Positions 17,091-25,626 of a DNA stretch of 64,000 nucleotides are shown here, piece by piece. Position numbers and translations under genes: made by a program. Source of the stretch: Streptomyces sioyaensis (GTDB lineage: Bacteria; Actinomycetota; Actinomycetes; Streptomycetales; Streptomycetaceae); the NCBI RefSeq assembly GCF_004122735.1, contig NZ_SDIF01000008.1:56758-120757 (forward strand), read 5' to 3'. The notes beneath the pieces were generated by a model. That model saw only the letters and a program-made list of their open reading frames with translations, made no database searches and was not told the DNA's origin. The first letter of the stretch is position 1. Each line of letters starts with the position of its first letter.

Positions 17091-17825
17091 ATGCCCAGAG
17101 AGTTCGAGATCCGCCGGGAGGTCGTGCTGCCGGCCGCCCCCGAAGACGTCTTCGCGGCCGTCACCACCGGTACGGGGGCGTGGATGTTCCCCAAGGAGGA
17201 GGTCGCCGGCGTCGGGGGCAGCGACGCGGCGGACGACGCGGTCACCGTCTGGGAGCCGCCGCACCGCTTCGAGGTCCGGATGGACGGCGAGGACGGCTGG
17301 TTCAACGCGCTGGAGTACGTCATCGAGGCCCGCGACGGCGGCACCGCCGTACTGCGGTACGTCCACAGCGGCGTGCTGAGCGACGACGACTGGGACGGCC
17401 AGTACGACGGCGCCTCCCTGCACACCGACTTCTACCTGCACACCCTCGGGCAGTACCTGGCGCACTTCACGGGCCGCCCGGCCGCCTTCGCCGACATCCA
17501 GGGCCCGGCGGCATCGCTCACCCCCGACGGGTTCGAGCGGCTGCTGCGCGCCCTCGGCGTCAGAGCCACGACGGCGGTGGGCGACCGGCTGCGCCTCGAA
17601 CTGCCGGGCACGGCCCCGCTGGACGCGGTCGTCGACTACCGCACCGAGCACTTCCTCGGCCTGCGCACCGACGGCGGGCTGTACCGCTTCTTCGGGCGCA
17701 ACGCCTTCAAGGCGCCGGTCGGCCTCACACTCCATCTGTTCGCCGGCGACACCGACGCCGAGAAGGCCGGACGGGCCTGGCAGAGCTGGCTGGACGGGGT
17801 GTACACGGCGGATGCCGCGGGCTGA
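17091..17825 (+). CDS. SRPBCC (AHSA1-like) domain protein
   Basis: This 244-residue protein starts with the typical REFEIRREVVLPAAPEDVFAAVT of the START/AHSA1 ligand-binding fold. The first domain covers about 1-150. A second SRPBCC-like half may follow (LRALGVRATTAVGDRLRLELPGT onward). The ATG lies two bases after the ArsR stop, with GAGGAG inside the end of that gene, so the two are cotranscribed. Such proteins bind hydrophobic ligands or act as cochaperones. No specific role can be assigned. Confidence 0.85.
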   Translation: MPREFEIRREVVLPAAPEDVFAAVTTGTGAWMFPKEEVAGVGGSDAADDAVTVWEPPHRFEVRMDGEDGWFNALEYVIEARDGGTAVLRYVHSGVLSDDDWDGQYDGASLHTDFYLHTLGQYLAHFTGRPAAFADIQGPAASLTPDGFERLLRALGVRATTAVGDRLRLELPGTAPLDAVVDYRTEHFLGLRTDGGLYRFFGRNAFKAPVGLTLHLFAGDTDAEKAGRAWQSWLDGVYTADAAG

Positions 17826-17839
17826 CCGTCCGCACCCCC

Positions 17840-17869
17840 GGCGCGTCGTCCCGAGCGGAACGACGCGCC
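17840..17869. terminator. Bidirectional terminator between SRPBCC and rhaM genes
   Basis: GGCGCGTCGT (17840-17849) and ACGACGCGCC (17860-17869) are perfect arms with a ten-base loop, between convergent genes. Confidence 0.7.
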
Positions 17870-17961
17870 CGGTGCCCCGTGTCGCCGGTCCTCCATCGGC
17901 CCCCGCGGCGTGCACCGTTGCGGTCTGCCGACGCCCCCGCCCGGGCAACACCCCCGGCGGC

Positions 17962-18316
17962 TCAGTCCTGGTGGAAGACCTCCCGCATCGGTCCACCACT
18001 CCCCCGGCACGGCTCCCCCGGTCTGCTCCTGGCACGGTTCGGTGAGCCGCCACCACCGCCGGGTCACGGGATCGGCGGCCATCGCGGCCATATCGGCGGC
18101 GTAGTCGTCCCCGACGTACTCGGCGTACGAGAAGAGCAGATCGCCCTCCAGGAAGATCGAGTAATTGCGTAGGTGGCAGGCGGTGATCGTCGCCAGTACC
18201 TCCGGCCAGACCTCCGCGTGCAGCCGCAGATACTCCGCGCGGTGTTCCGGGCGCAGCCTGATGAGCCTTCCGAGGCGCCGCACCGGGGCGGCGCCCTCGT
18301 CGCTTGTCATCGTCAT
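17962..18316 (-). CDS. rhaM: L-rhamnose mutarotase with a frameshift near the C-terminus
   Basis: From MTMTSDEG the frame encodes RLIRLRPEHRAEYLRLHAEVWPEV, RNYSIFLEGDLLFSYAEY and RRWWRLTEPCQ, all typical of the roughly 105-residue L-rhamnose mutarotase RhaM. After EWWTD the frame slips. In the other frame the expected ending MREVFHQD and a TGA (17964-17962) follow at once. The sequence around 17984-17991 is therefore short by two bases or long by one. Without correction the frame would run 226 residues, down to 17636, antisense to the SRPBCC gene. Catalytic residues lie before the slip, but the last strand would be lost. A sequencing error and a real mutation are both possible. Confidence 0.8.
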
Positions 18317-18393
18317 GGCGGCATCCTTCTCCCACCGCCCCGGCCGTCACACCCCGTCGCCCGCAGCTGCCTGCCCAGGAGGGGCCGGCCCGC

Positions 18394-21210
18394 TCAGCCG
18401 ACCGACGAATACGCCACCACGCCGCGCAGCACCCCGTCCATGGCGCGGCGGGCCGTGCGCGCCACCGTGCCCTCGGGCGGGGCCGCCGCCGCGATCTGAC
18501 CGAGTATGTCGATCAGCTGCTTGCACCAGCGGACGAAGTCGCCGGCGGGCATCTCCGCGTCACGGAGGACCTCGTCGAGCCCGAAGCCGGAGGCCCAGCG
18601 GTAGGCGGCCCAGGCGAAGCCGAGGTCCGGTTCGCGCTGGCCGACGCCCTCCGCCTGGTTGATCCGGTGGGTCTCCTCCAGGGCGTCCAGCCGGCCCCAG
18701 ATACGGACCATCTCGCCCAGGGCCTCCCGGGCCCGGCCGGCCGGCAGCTTGGGCGCCACCGCGTCGTCCGCCTGGCGCGCCTCGTACACCAGCGCCGAGG
18801 CGCAGGCCGCCAGCTCCGCCGGGCCCAGCCCCTCCCAGACGCCCTCGCGCAGACACTCGCTGGCCAGCAGATCCAGTTCGCCGTAGAGCCGGGCGAGCCG
18901 GCGGCCCTCGTCGGTGACGGTGTCCCCTTCGAGGTAGTCGAGCTCGGTCAGCAGGGCGCAGATCCGGTCGAAGGTGCGGGCGATGGTGTTCGTCCGTCCC
19001 TCGATGCGGCGCTCCAACTGGCGGGTGTCGCGCAGCAGTCGGTGGTAGCGCTCCGCCCAGCGGGCGTGGTCCTCGCGCTCGTCGCAGCCATGGCAGGGGT
19101 GCGCGCGCAGGGCCGTACGCAGCCGGGTGATCTCCCGGTCGTCGGCCGCCGCCGACCGGGGCTTGCGGTGCCGCGACGGGACGAGGTGGCCGGCCTTCGT
19201 GCGCAGCGCGGACGCCAGATCGCGGCGCGACTGCGGACTGCGGGCGTTGAAGGACTTGGGGATGCGCATCCGGTCCAGCGCCTCCACCGGCACCGGGAAG
19301 TCGATCGAGGCCAGCCGCTTGACCTGCCGCTCGGCAGTCAGCACCAGCGGCCGCGGGCCGTCCTGCGCGTCGAAGCCGCGGTGGCCGTTCGTCCGCCCCG
19401 AGGGCATCCCGGGATCGAGGACCAGTGCCAGACCCGCGAACTTGCCGGTGGGCACATGGATGACATCACCGGGCTTCAGCTTCTCCAGCGCCGCCGCGGC
19501 CGCCACCCGCCGCTGGGCCGCACCCTGCCGGGCCAGCTCCGTCTCACGGTCCTTCAACTCCCGCCGCAGCCGGGAGTATTCCGCGAAGTCGCCGAGGTGG
19601 CAGGTCATCGAGCCGCGGTAGCCCGCCAGCCCCTCCTCGTTCTTCTGCACCTGCCGCGAGATCCCGACCACCGACTTGTCGGCCTGGAACTGCGCGAAGG
19701 ACATCTCCAGCAGCTCCCGCGAACGGTGGTGGCCGAACTGGGAGACGAGGTTGACCGCCATGTTGTACGACGGCTTGAAGGAGGACCGCAGCGGATAGGT
19801 ACGCGTCCCGGCGAGCCCGGCGACCGCCCCCGGATCCATCCCCCGCTGCCACAGCACCACCGCATGGCCCTCGATGTCGATGCCGCGGCGCCCGGCCCGG
19901 CCGGTCAGCTGGGTGTACTCGCCGGGGGTGATGTCGGCGTGCTGCTCGCCGTTCCACTTCACCAGCTTTTCCAACACCACCGACCGCGCGGGCATGTTGA
20001 TGCCCAGCGCCAGCGTTTCGGTGGCGAAGACGGCCTTCACCAGACCCTTGACGAACAGCTCCTCGACGACCTCCTTGAACGTCGGCAGCATGCCGGCGTG
20101 ATGCGCCGCGATGCCCCGCTCCAGGCCCTCCAACCACTCGAAGTAGCCCAGCACATGGAGGTCGTCGTCGGCGATCCCGGCAGTCCGCGCCTCCACTATG
20201 CGGCGGACCTGCTCACGGCCCTCCTGGTCGTTGAGCCGCAGGCCCGAATACAGGCACTGCTGGACGGCGGCCTCGCAGCCGGCCCGGCTGAAGATGAAGG
20301 TGATCGCGGGCAGCAGGCCCTCGTTGTCGAGGCGGTCGATGACCTCGGGCCGGCTCGGCGTCCAGATCCGGGACCGCTGCCGCCGCTCGCGCTCGCGGTC
20401 CGCCTCGCGCATCGTGCGGCCCCGGCGCTTGTCCCGGCCGAACGTCGGCCGGGAATTCTCCATCCGCGCGAGCCGCTCCAGATCGGGGTTGACCTCGCGG
20501 CGCCCGCCGTTCTGTCCGTCCCGCTCCTCGAACAGGTCATATATCCGGCGTCCGGCGAGGACGTGCTGCCACAGCGGCACCGGGCGGTGCTCGGAGACGA
20601 TCACCTCGGTGTCGCCCCGGACCGTGTCCAGCCAGTCGCCGAACTCCTCGGCGTTGGAGACCGTCGCCGACAGTGACACCAGCGTCACCGACTCCGGAAG
20701 ATGGATGATCACCTCTTCCCAGACGGCCCCCCGGAAGCGGTCGGAGAGGTAGTGCACCTCGTCCATCACCACATAGCCGAGGCCGACCAGCGACCGCGAG
20801 CCGGCATAGAGCATGTTCCGCAGCACTTCGGTGGTCATCACGACCACCGGGGCTTCGGAGTTGACGCTGTTGTCGCCGGTCAGCAGACCGACCTTGCCGG
20901 CGCCGTAACGCTTGACCAGATCCTGGTACTTCTGGTTGGACAGCGCCTTGATGGGCGTGGTGTAGAAGCACTTGCGGCCCTGCTCCAGGGCCAGGTGGAC
21001 GGCGAATTCGCCGACGATCGTCTTGCCGGATCCGGTGGGGGCCGCGACCAGCACTCCCTTGCCGGCCTCCAGCGCCTGGCACGCCTCGACCTGGAACGGA
21101 TCCAGGCCGAAGTCGTACATCTCTCGGAAAGGGGCGAGTGCGGTGGCCTGCTCGGCCGCCCGGAGCTTGGCGGCGGCATAGCGCTCAGCAGGGGACATGT
21201 CCTCGGTCAT
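18394..21210 (-). CDS. helY: Ski2-like DEAD/DEAH-box helicase (HelY type)
   Basis: This 938-residue protein has Walker A APTGSGKT, the DEVH box (VVMDEVHYLSD), motif III SLSATVSN and motif VI QLTGRAGRRGID. After the two RecA domains come a winged-helix/ratchet region and a C-terminal helical bundle resembling Mtr4/DOB1. ATG 21210 was chosen; an upstream in-frame start would add a short unconserved leader. It is the homologue of mycobacterial HelY, which also follows pafABC-tatAC. A role in RNA or DNA unwinding is likely but untested. It is separated from tatC by 246 bases that contain repeats and a terminator. Confidence 0.92.
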   Translation of the reverse strand: MTEDMSPAERYAAAKLRAAEQATALAPFREMYDFGLDPFQVEACQALEAGKGVLVAAPTGSGKTIVGEFAVHLALEQGRKCFYTTPIKALSNQKYQDLVKRYGAGKVGLLTGDNSVNSEAPVVVMTTEVLRNMLYAGSRSLVGLGYVVMDEVHYLSDRFRGAVWEEVIIHLPESVTLVSLSATVSNAEEFGDWLDTVRGDTEVIVSEHRPVPLWQHVLAGRRIYDLFEERDGQNGGRREVNPDLERLARMENSRPTFGRDKRRGRTMREADRERERRQRSRIWTPSRPEVIDRLDNEGLLPAITFIFSRAGCEAAVQQCLYSGLRLNDQEGREQVRRIVEARTAGIADDDLHVLGYFEWLEGLERGIAAHHAGMLPTFKEVVEELFVKGLVKAVFATETLALGINMPARSVVLEKLVKWNGEQHADITPGEYTQLTGRAGRRGIDIEGHAVVLWQRGMDPGAVAGLAGTRTYPLRSSFKPSYNMAVNLVSQFGHHRSRELLEMSFAQFQADKSVVGISRQVQKNEEGLAGYRGSMTCHLGDFAEYSRLRRELKDRETELARQGAAQRRVAAAAALEKLKPGDVIHVPTGKFAGLALVLDPGMPSGRTNGHRGFDAQDGPRPLVLTAERQVKRLASIDFPVPVEALDRMRIPKSFNARSPQSRRDLASALRTKAGHLVPSRHRKPRSAAADDREITRLRTALRAHPCHGCDEREDHARWAERYHRLLRDTRQLERRIEGRTNTIARTFDRICALLTELDYLEGDTVTDEGRRLARLYGELDLLASECLREGVWEGLGPAELAACASALVYEARQADDAVAPKLPAGRAREALGEMVRIWGRLDALEETHRINQAEGVGQREPDLGFAWAAYRWASGFGLDEVLRDAEMPAGDFVRWCKQLIDILGQIAAAAPPEGTVARTARRAMDGVLRGVVAYSSVG

Positions 21211-21269
21211 CGTGTCTACGAGCCTACCGGCCGCCTCTGACAACGACGCGATCTTTATGTCGGCCCTTT

Positions 21270-21311
21270 ACCGAGCGGGTCCGGTCCGCTCACCGAGCGG
21301 GTCCGGTCCGC
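21270..21311. repeat. 20-bp direct repeat upstream of the helicase gene
   Basis: ACCGAGCGGGTCCGGTCCGC occurs at 21270-21289 and again at 21292-21311, 60-100 bases before the helicase start. Possible promoter-proximal binding sites or a simple duplication. Confidence 0.7.
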
Positions 21312-21360
21312 GGTCCCGTCGGCCGTCGCGTGCGCCGCAGCCGGCCGCCGGCGTGCGAAC

Positions 21361-21388
21361 GGCCCCCGGCGCACTGCGCGCGGGGGCC
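21361..21388 (-). terminator. Terminator hairpin after tatC
   Basis: GGCCCCCG and CGGGGGCC arms with a 12-base loop, about 70 bases past the tatC stop on the minus strand. Confidence 0.65.
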
Positions 21389-21400
21389 GCCAGGGACCCG

Positions 21401-21469
21401 GCCGGGTCACCCCGGTTCACGTCATGTCACGAACCGTCACATCAGGTCACGTCGCGTCAGGTCACGTCG
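21401..21469. repeat. Helically phased TCAC decamer repeat at the tatC 3' end
   Basis: Five consecutive ten-base units end in TCAC (TCAC at 21407, 21417, 21427, 21437 and 21447), then a sixth TCAC follows 15 bases later at 21462. AGGTCACGTCG is repeated at 21444 and 21459. The array begins inside the last tatC codons and ends before the terminator hairpin. Confidence 0.75.
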
Positions 21470-22422
21470 TCGTAGCCGCCGGGGCGCCGCGGCCCGTCGT
21501 CGGACCGGTCGCCGCCGGCCTGCTCGGGCAGCATCCGCCCGGAGGAGACCGACTCGATCTCCCCGAGCGAGGAAGGCGTCAGGTCCAGCTCCGAGGCCTC
21601 GTCGTCCGCCAGCCCCGCATCCGGGTTGCCCAGCTTGCGGCGGCGGTCGTTGAACAGGCAGATGCCGGCGGCACCGAAGTACAGCACCACGATCGGCGCG
21701 GCCAGCAGACTCATGGTCAGCGGGTCACCGGTCGGGGTGGCGATGGCCGAGAAGATCGTGATGCCCAGCACCATGAACCGCCACCAGCTCAGGATCCGGC
21801 GGCCGGTGACCACACCGCCGAAGTTGAGCAGCACCAGGAGCAGCGGCAGTTCGAAGGCCAGGCCGAAGACCACGACCATGCGCGTGACGATGTCGAAGAA
21901 CTCGTCGGCCGGGAACAGGTTGGCCCAGTCGTCGGGGGTCAGTCCGACCAGGGCGCCCGCGGTGGTCGGCAGCACCGCGTAGGCGAGGTAGGCGCCGCCG
22001 AGGAAGAGCGGTACGCCGGCGCCGACGAAGCTCAGGGCGTACTTCTTCTCGTGCCGGTGCAGACCCGGCGCGAGGAAGGCCCAGAGCTGGTACAGCCAGA
22101 TCGGGCTGGCGCCGACGACGCCCACCGTGAGGGACAGCTTGAGCAGGATGGTGAAGGGTGCCAGCAGACCGTTGGCGGTGACCTCCGCGCACGGGTGGCT
22201 GCGCGGCCCGGCGGTCGCGGTGCCGCTGGGGCAGCCGACGGCGTCGATGACCGGCCCCGTGATGAAGTGGGCGATCGCGTCGTACTGCCACATCGCCACG
22301 GCGGTGATCACACCGACGGCGAGCACCGATTTCAGCAGCCGGTTGCGCAGCTCACGCAGATGCGCCGCGAGCGGCATCCGCCCCTCGGGGTCCTTCTCCT
22401 GCTTGCGGGCAGACTTGGGCAA
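21457..22422 (-). CDS. tatC: Sec-independent protein translocase subunit TatC
   Basis: This 321-residue protein has six hydrophobic helices and the TatC signatures MPLAAHLRELRNRLLKS near residue 16, the conserved cytoplasmic glutamate region and FGLAFELPLLLVLLN near 203. It binds twin-arginine signal peptides. The C-terminal 60 residues after the last helix are an acidic, Gly/Ser-rich tail longer than in E. coli. The start is a TTG at 22422; the sequence KSARKQEKDPEGR before the MPLAAHL motif is typical of Streptomyces TatC. TatA lies 63 bases upstream, so they form one unit. Confidence 0.95.
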   Translation of the reverse strand: MPKSARKQEKDPEGRMPLAAHLRELRNRLLKSVLAVGVITAVAMWQYDAIAHFITGPVIDAVGCPSGTATAGPRSHPCAEVTANGLLAPFTILLKLSLTVGVVGASPIWLYQLWAFLAPGLHRHEKKYALSFVGAGVPLFLGGAYLAYAVLPTTAGALVGLTPDDWANLFPADEFFDIVTRMVVVFGLAFELPLLLVLLNFGGVVTGRRILSWWRFMVLGITIFSAIATPTGDPLTMSLLAAPIVVLYFGAAGICLFNDRRRKLGNPDAGLADDEASELDLTPSSLGEIESVSSGRMLPEQAGGDRSDDGPRRPGGYDDVT

Positions 22423-22485
22423 CCCACGTCCTCGTCTCGTGCATCAGCCGTCGCCGGCCGGACCGGCCGGCGGGATCGGATCGGG

Positions 22486-22782
22486 TCAGCTCTGCTTGGT
22501 GGTGTGCTGCGGCTCGGCCACGGGGCGCGAGCTGCTCACATCACCGGGAGCCGCCTGGATCGTACGAGGAGCCTGCTGGGCACCGTCGGAGGCCTCGGAC
22601 GTGCCGGAGGCCGCACCGCCCTCGGTCTCGCCTTCCTTCTTCATCGCCTTGGCCTCGCTCTTGAGGATGCGGGCCGACTTGCCGAGCGAACGCGCCATGT
22701 CCGGAAGCTTCTTCGCGCCGAACAGCAGCACAATAACGACGAGGATCAGAATGATCTCGGAGGGCCTCAGGTTGCTGAGCAT
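22486..22782 (-). CDS. tatA: Sec-independent protein translocase subunit TatA
   Basis: This 98-residue protein has one N-terminal membrane helix ([13 protein letters not shown]), the hinge [16 protein letters not shown] and an amphipathic helix, followed by a polar tail. This is the pore-forming TatA. It precedes tatC. The 239-base gap before it holds its promoter region, including a CGGGCA/TGCCCG hairpin and a TACGAT-like -10 element at 22864-22869; the promoter call is weak. Confidence 0.95.
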   Translation of the reverse strand: MLSNLRPSEIILILVVIVLLFGAKKLPDMARSLGKSARILKSEAKAMKKEGETEGGAASGTSEASDGAQQAPRTIQAAPGDVSSSRPVAEPQHTTKQS

Positions 22783-23021
22783 GTGCGACTACCTTCTCGC
22801 CGGGGCGGCGTCTGCTGTGGTGCCTGCCGATAGGGGTCGGACTGGCGTCCTGGTGCTCACTCGATCGTAACGTTCGGTGGTGAACGCCGGGCAATGCCCG
22901 TGCGTCCCCCCGATTGCCTCGACCGCCGCTCTGTACGCACCGCGCCTCAGAGTACCTCTCCGGCCCTCCGGGCAGCAGAGCACTGCCGCCGGCGGCAACG
23001 ACTCCCTGTCCGCCCCGCCGA

Positions 23022-23225
23022 TCAGTCCCGGCCGGTCCCGGACATCCGGGAGGCGAGCGGTGTCGCCGCCCGCTCCAGGTCGTCGGCGGCCCGCTGGATC
23101 TGCTCGGAGGCCGCACCGACCTGACGGGCCAGCCGCCGCACCTCCGCGAAGACGCGGACGGCCAGGACGCCGAGCACGGCGATCCCGGCGAAGCCGAGGG
23201 CGATTGCGATCATGGGCCAGAGCAT
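23022..23225 (-). CDS. Small single-span membrane protein, function unknown
   Basis: This 67-residue protein has one N-terminal helix (MIAIALGFAGIAVLGVLAV) followed by a charged, probably coiled amphipathic segment (EVRRLARQVGAASEQIQRAADDLERAA). It is 16 bases after a zinc-ribbon gene and upstream of tatA. A TatB-like arrangement of one helix plus an amphipathic helix comes to mind, but the conserved TatA/B hinge is missing. Confidence 0.7.
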   Translation of the reverse strand: MLWPMIAIALGFAGIAVLGVLAVRVFAEVRRLARQVGAASEQIQRAADDLERAATPLASRMSGTGRD

Positions 23226-23241
23226 GGGACGAGCCTATCGG

Positions 23242-23505
23242 TCAGCCCGTGTGCAGCCGCAGCGTGCGGACCCCGCCGCCGGTGAGCAGCTCGACGATCC
23301 GCTCGCCGGCCGGTTTGCGCACCGCGCGCCGGCAGTCGGGGCAGGTGAAGGAGTAGAAGGTGGTACGGCTGCTGGCGCCGATCGCCAGCCGGAAGGCGTC
23401 CGAGGCGAGCTCGAAGCGGCCCCGGCAGTCCGGGCAGGCGGCCTTGAAGAGCACCGGTGCGGCCCGGCCCGCCAGGCCGGCGGTCACCTTCGTGGTCCTC
23501 ATCAT
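23242..23505 (-). CDS. Small zinc-ribbon protein
   Basis: This 87-residue protein has two CPDC knuckles (ACPDCRGRFEL and FTCPDCRRAV) 30 residues apart, as in a zinc ribbon of the FmdB or transcription-factor kind. The ATG at 23505 follows AGGAGGAGG and GAGGG; a second ATG at 23502 is possible. It lies 41 bases after pafC and is probably cotranscribed with it. Function unknown. Confidence 0.72.
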   Translation of the reverse strand: MMRTTKVTAGLAGRAAPVLFKAACPDCRGRFELASDAFRLAIGASSRTTFYSFTCPDCRRAVRKPAGERIVELLTGGGVRTLRLHTG

Positions 23506-23546
23506 CCCTCGCTGCCTCCTCCTTCTCCCCGCGGTGGCCGCGGGGC

Positions 23547-24497
23547 TCACTCGCCGTATGCCGCGAGTGCCCGGTCGGCGGCCTGCCGTGCGCTGTCCGC
23601 GAGCGCCTGCGGCGCGACGATCCGGCCGTCCCCGCCCAGCCGCAGCGCCAGCCGCCGCAGCGAGGCCGGGTCGGGGGTGCGCAGGGTGATCCGCAGACCG
23701 CCGTCGGGCAGCTCCTCGGCGCTGTCGTGCGGGTAGTACTCGGCGACCCAGCGGCCGCCGGGCCCGACCTCGATGGACACCTCGGGATCCTCGGCCGCGG
23801 GCTGCACCAGGCCCTCCGACAGATCACGCAGCTCGACCGGCGGCGGATCGGCCGGCGCGTCCAGCAGCTTGATCTCGGCGACCCGGTCGAGCCGGAAGGT
23901 GCGCCGGGCCTCCGAGAGCCGGCACCACGCCTCCATGTACGTATGGCCGACGGCGAACAGCCGGATCGGGTCGACCTCGCGCTCGGTCAGCTCGTCGCGC
24001 GCCGGGGAGTAGTAGCGCAGCCACAGCCGGCGCCGCTCGGCGATGGCGCGGTCGACGTCGGCGAAGACCCCGCCCTCGGACTCGAAGGTCACCGAGAGCC
24101 GGGAGCTGGCGCCGGCCGCCTCACCGGCCGCCGCCTCCAGCTTGGCGGTGGCCCGCAGCAGCGCCTGCCGGTCGCCCTCGCGCAGTCCGGGCAGGGTGGC
24201 CACCGCCCGGGCCGCGACCAGCAGCGCGGTCGCCTCGTCGGCGGCCAGCCGCAGCGGCTCGGCGACGTCGTCGGGGTTGTGCCACCAGATGCGGTCGCCG
24301 TCGGTGTCGATGTCCAGGAGGTCGCCGCCGCGGAAGCTCGTCCCGCACATCGGCAGGACGTCGAGGTCGGCGATCAGCTCGTCCTCGGTGATGCCGAAGG
24401 CGCGGGCGACATCGCCGACGCGGGCGCCGGGGCGCTCGCGCAGGTACGTCACCAGCGACAGCATCCGGCGGGTCTGGTCGATCGCGTTCGTAGCCAT
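23547..24497 (-). CDS. pafC: WYL-domain transcriptional regulator PafC
   Basis: This 316-residue protein has an N-terminal winged helix (about 5-70, MLSLVTYLRERPGARVGDVARAFGITEDEL), a WYL domain (about 140-225, RRLWLRYYSPARDE and HTYMEAWCRLSEARRTFRLDRVAEI) and a WCX C-terminal extension. With PafB it forms the PafBC activator of the LexA/RecA-independent DNA-damage response in mycobacteria. It follows pafB by 21 bases. The gene order pafA, pafB, pafC, tatA, tatC, helicase matches mycobacteria. Confidence 0.9.
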   Translation of the reverse strand: MATNAIDQTRRMLSLVTYLRERPGARVGDVARAFGITEDELIADLDVLPMCGTSFRGGDLLDIDTDGDRIWWHNPDDVAEPLRLAADEATALLVAARAVATLPGLREGDRQALLRATAKLEAAAGEAAGASSRLSVTFESEGGVFADVDRAIAERRRLWLRYYSPARDELTEREVDPIRLFAVGHTYMEAWCRLSEARRTFRLDRVAEIKLLDAPADPPPVELRDLSEGLVQPAAEDPEVSIEVGPGGRWVAEYYPHDSAEELPDGGLRITLRTPDPASLRRLALRLGGDGRIVAPQALADSARQAADRALAAYGE

Positions 24498-24518
24498 GGA
24501 GTCTGCGTCCCGTCCCTC

Positions 24519-25487
24519 TCAGCCCTTGGCCACGGCACGCAGCCGGTCGATGACCTCGGCGCGCAGTTCCGCGGGTTCCAGTACGACCACGTCGGGCCCG
24601 AACTCCACGAGCCAGGCGTCGAGTCCATGGCCGCTGGGGATCTCCAGCTCGTCCCAGCCGTCGCCCAGCGCGCGGACGGTGAGCGCACGGGCCCGCAGCG
24701 GATAGCCGTGCTCGGCCCGGAGTTTGATCCGGGCGGTGCCGGTGGCGGTCTCGCCGGCCCAGCTCTCGACGGTCTCGCGGACGGTGACGTGATCGGGCAC
24801 CGGCGCGGTGAACTTCCCTTGCCGGGAACGGACCTTGCCGGTGATCCGGGAGAGCCGGAAGACCCGCTCCGCCTTGCGCTCGCGGTCCCAGCCGGCGACG
24901 TACCAGTGGCCCCGCCAGCACTCCAGGATCCAGGGTTCGACCTGCCGCTGCTCGGGGTGGGCGGCCGTGGACTTGCGGTAGTCGAAGACGACCGGCCGGC
25001 GGTCCCGGCAGGCCAGCATCAGCGGCTCGAAGGCGGCCTCGTGGGCGGGGATCCGCGGCTCCAGCGCGCTGTGCGGCTGCCCGGCGTCGTAGCTCGCGCC
25101 CTCCCCGGCCAGGGGCATACCGGCCGCGCGCAGCTTCTGCAGGGCACCGGAGGCGGCGCCGGCCAGCCGGGCCTGCTGCCAGATCTTCGCGGCCAGCCCG
25201 AGGGCGGCGGCCTCCTCGGCGTCCAGGGTGATCGGGGGAAGGCGGTTGCTGTCCCGCCGGGCGAGATAGCCGACGTCGCCCTCGATGCCCTCGACGGTCT
25301 CGATGACCAGACCGAGCTCCCGCAGATCGTCCTTGTCCCGCTCGAACATACGGTTGAACGCATCGTCGTTGCCGGCCTCGATATAGGCCTCGATGGACGA
25401 CCTGAGCTCACGCTTGGTCAGCGGGCGTCGCGTCCCCAGCAGGCACAGCGCCAGGTTCATCAACCGCTCGGCCTTGGCAATGGCCAT
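24519..25487 (-). CDS. pafB: WYL-domain transcriptional regulator PafB
   Basis: This 322-residue paralogue of PafC has a winged helix (LMNLALCLLGTRRPLTKRELRSSI), a WYL domain (RRPVVFDYRKS and GHWYVAGWDRERKAERVFRLSRI) and a WCX tail. The ATG at 25487 follows AAAGGG; an extension upstream is not supported. It acts with PafC as a promoter-specific activator of DNA repair genes, responding to single-stranded DNA or damage in mycobacteria. A terminator and the FKBP gene lie upstream, so pafBC probably has its own promoter in 25488-25551. Confidence 0.9.
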   Translation of the reverse strand: MAIAKAERLMNLALCLLGTRRPLTKRELRSSIEAYIEAGNDDAFNRMFERDKDDLRELGLVIETVEGIEGDVGYLARRDSNRLPPITLDAEEAAALGLAAKIWQQARLAGAASGALQKLRAAGMPLAGEGASYDAGQPHSALEPRIPAHEAAFEPLMLACRDRRPVVFDYRKSTAAHPEQRQVEPWILECWRGHWYVAGWDRERKAERVFRLSRITGKVRSRQGKFTAPVPDHVTVRETVESWAGETATGTARIKLRAEHGYPLRARALTVRALGDGWDELEIPSGHGLDAWLVEFGPDVVVLEPAELRAEVIDRLRAVAKG

Positions 25488-25551
25488 CGACGCCCTTTCT
25501 CGTTGTACTCCCGATCGTTGACCGTACCGCTCGCGATGCTCAGGGCAAAAG

Positions 25552-25586
25552 CCGAGGGCCCGTGCCATCGCGGCACGGGCCCTCGG
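25552..25586 (-). terminator. Terminator after the FKBP gene
   Basis: CCGAGGGCCCGTGCC and its exact complement form 15-bp arms around a five-base loop, 40 bases after the FKBP stop and upstream of pafB. Confidence 0.8.
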
Positions 25587-25626
25587 ATACGTCAGCCGTG
25601 GCCCCGCGGGGCGAGCGGCAGCGGCC

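Noticed and set aside
17636..17961. C-terminal extension of the mutarotase frame to 226 residues
   Set aside because: The family ends at the alternative-frame REVFHQD stop, and the extension is antisense to the SRPBCC gene.
21401..21469. Phased TCAC repeats as a CRISPR or attachment site
   Set aside because: Ten-base units without spacers, no integrase or tRNA nearby.
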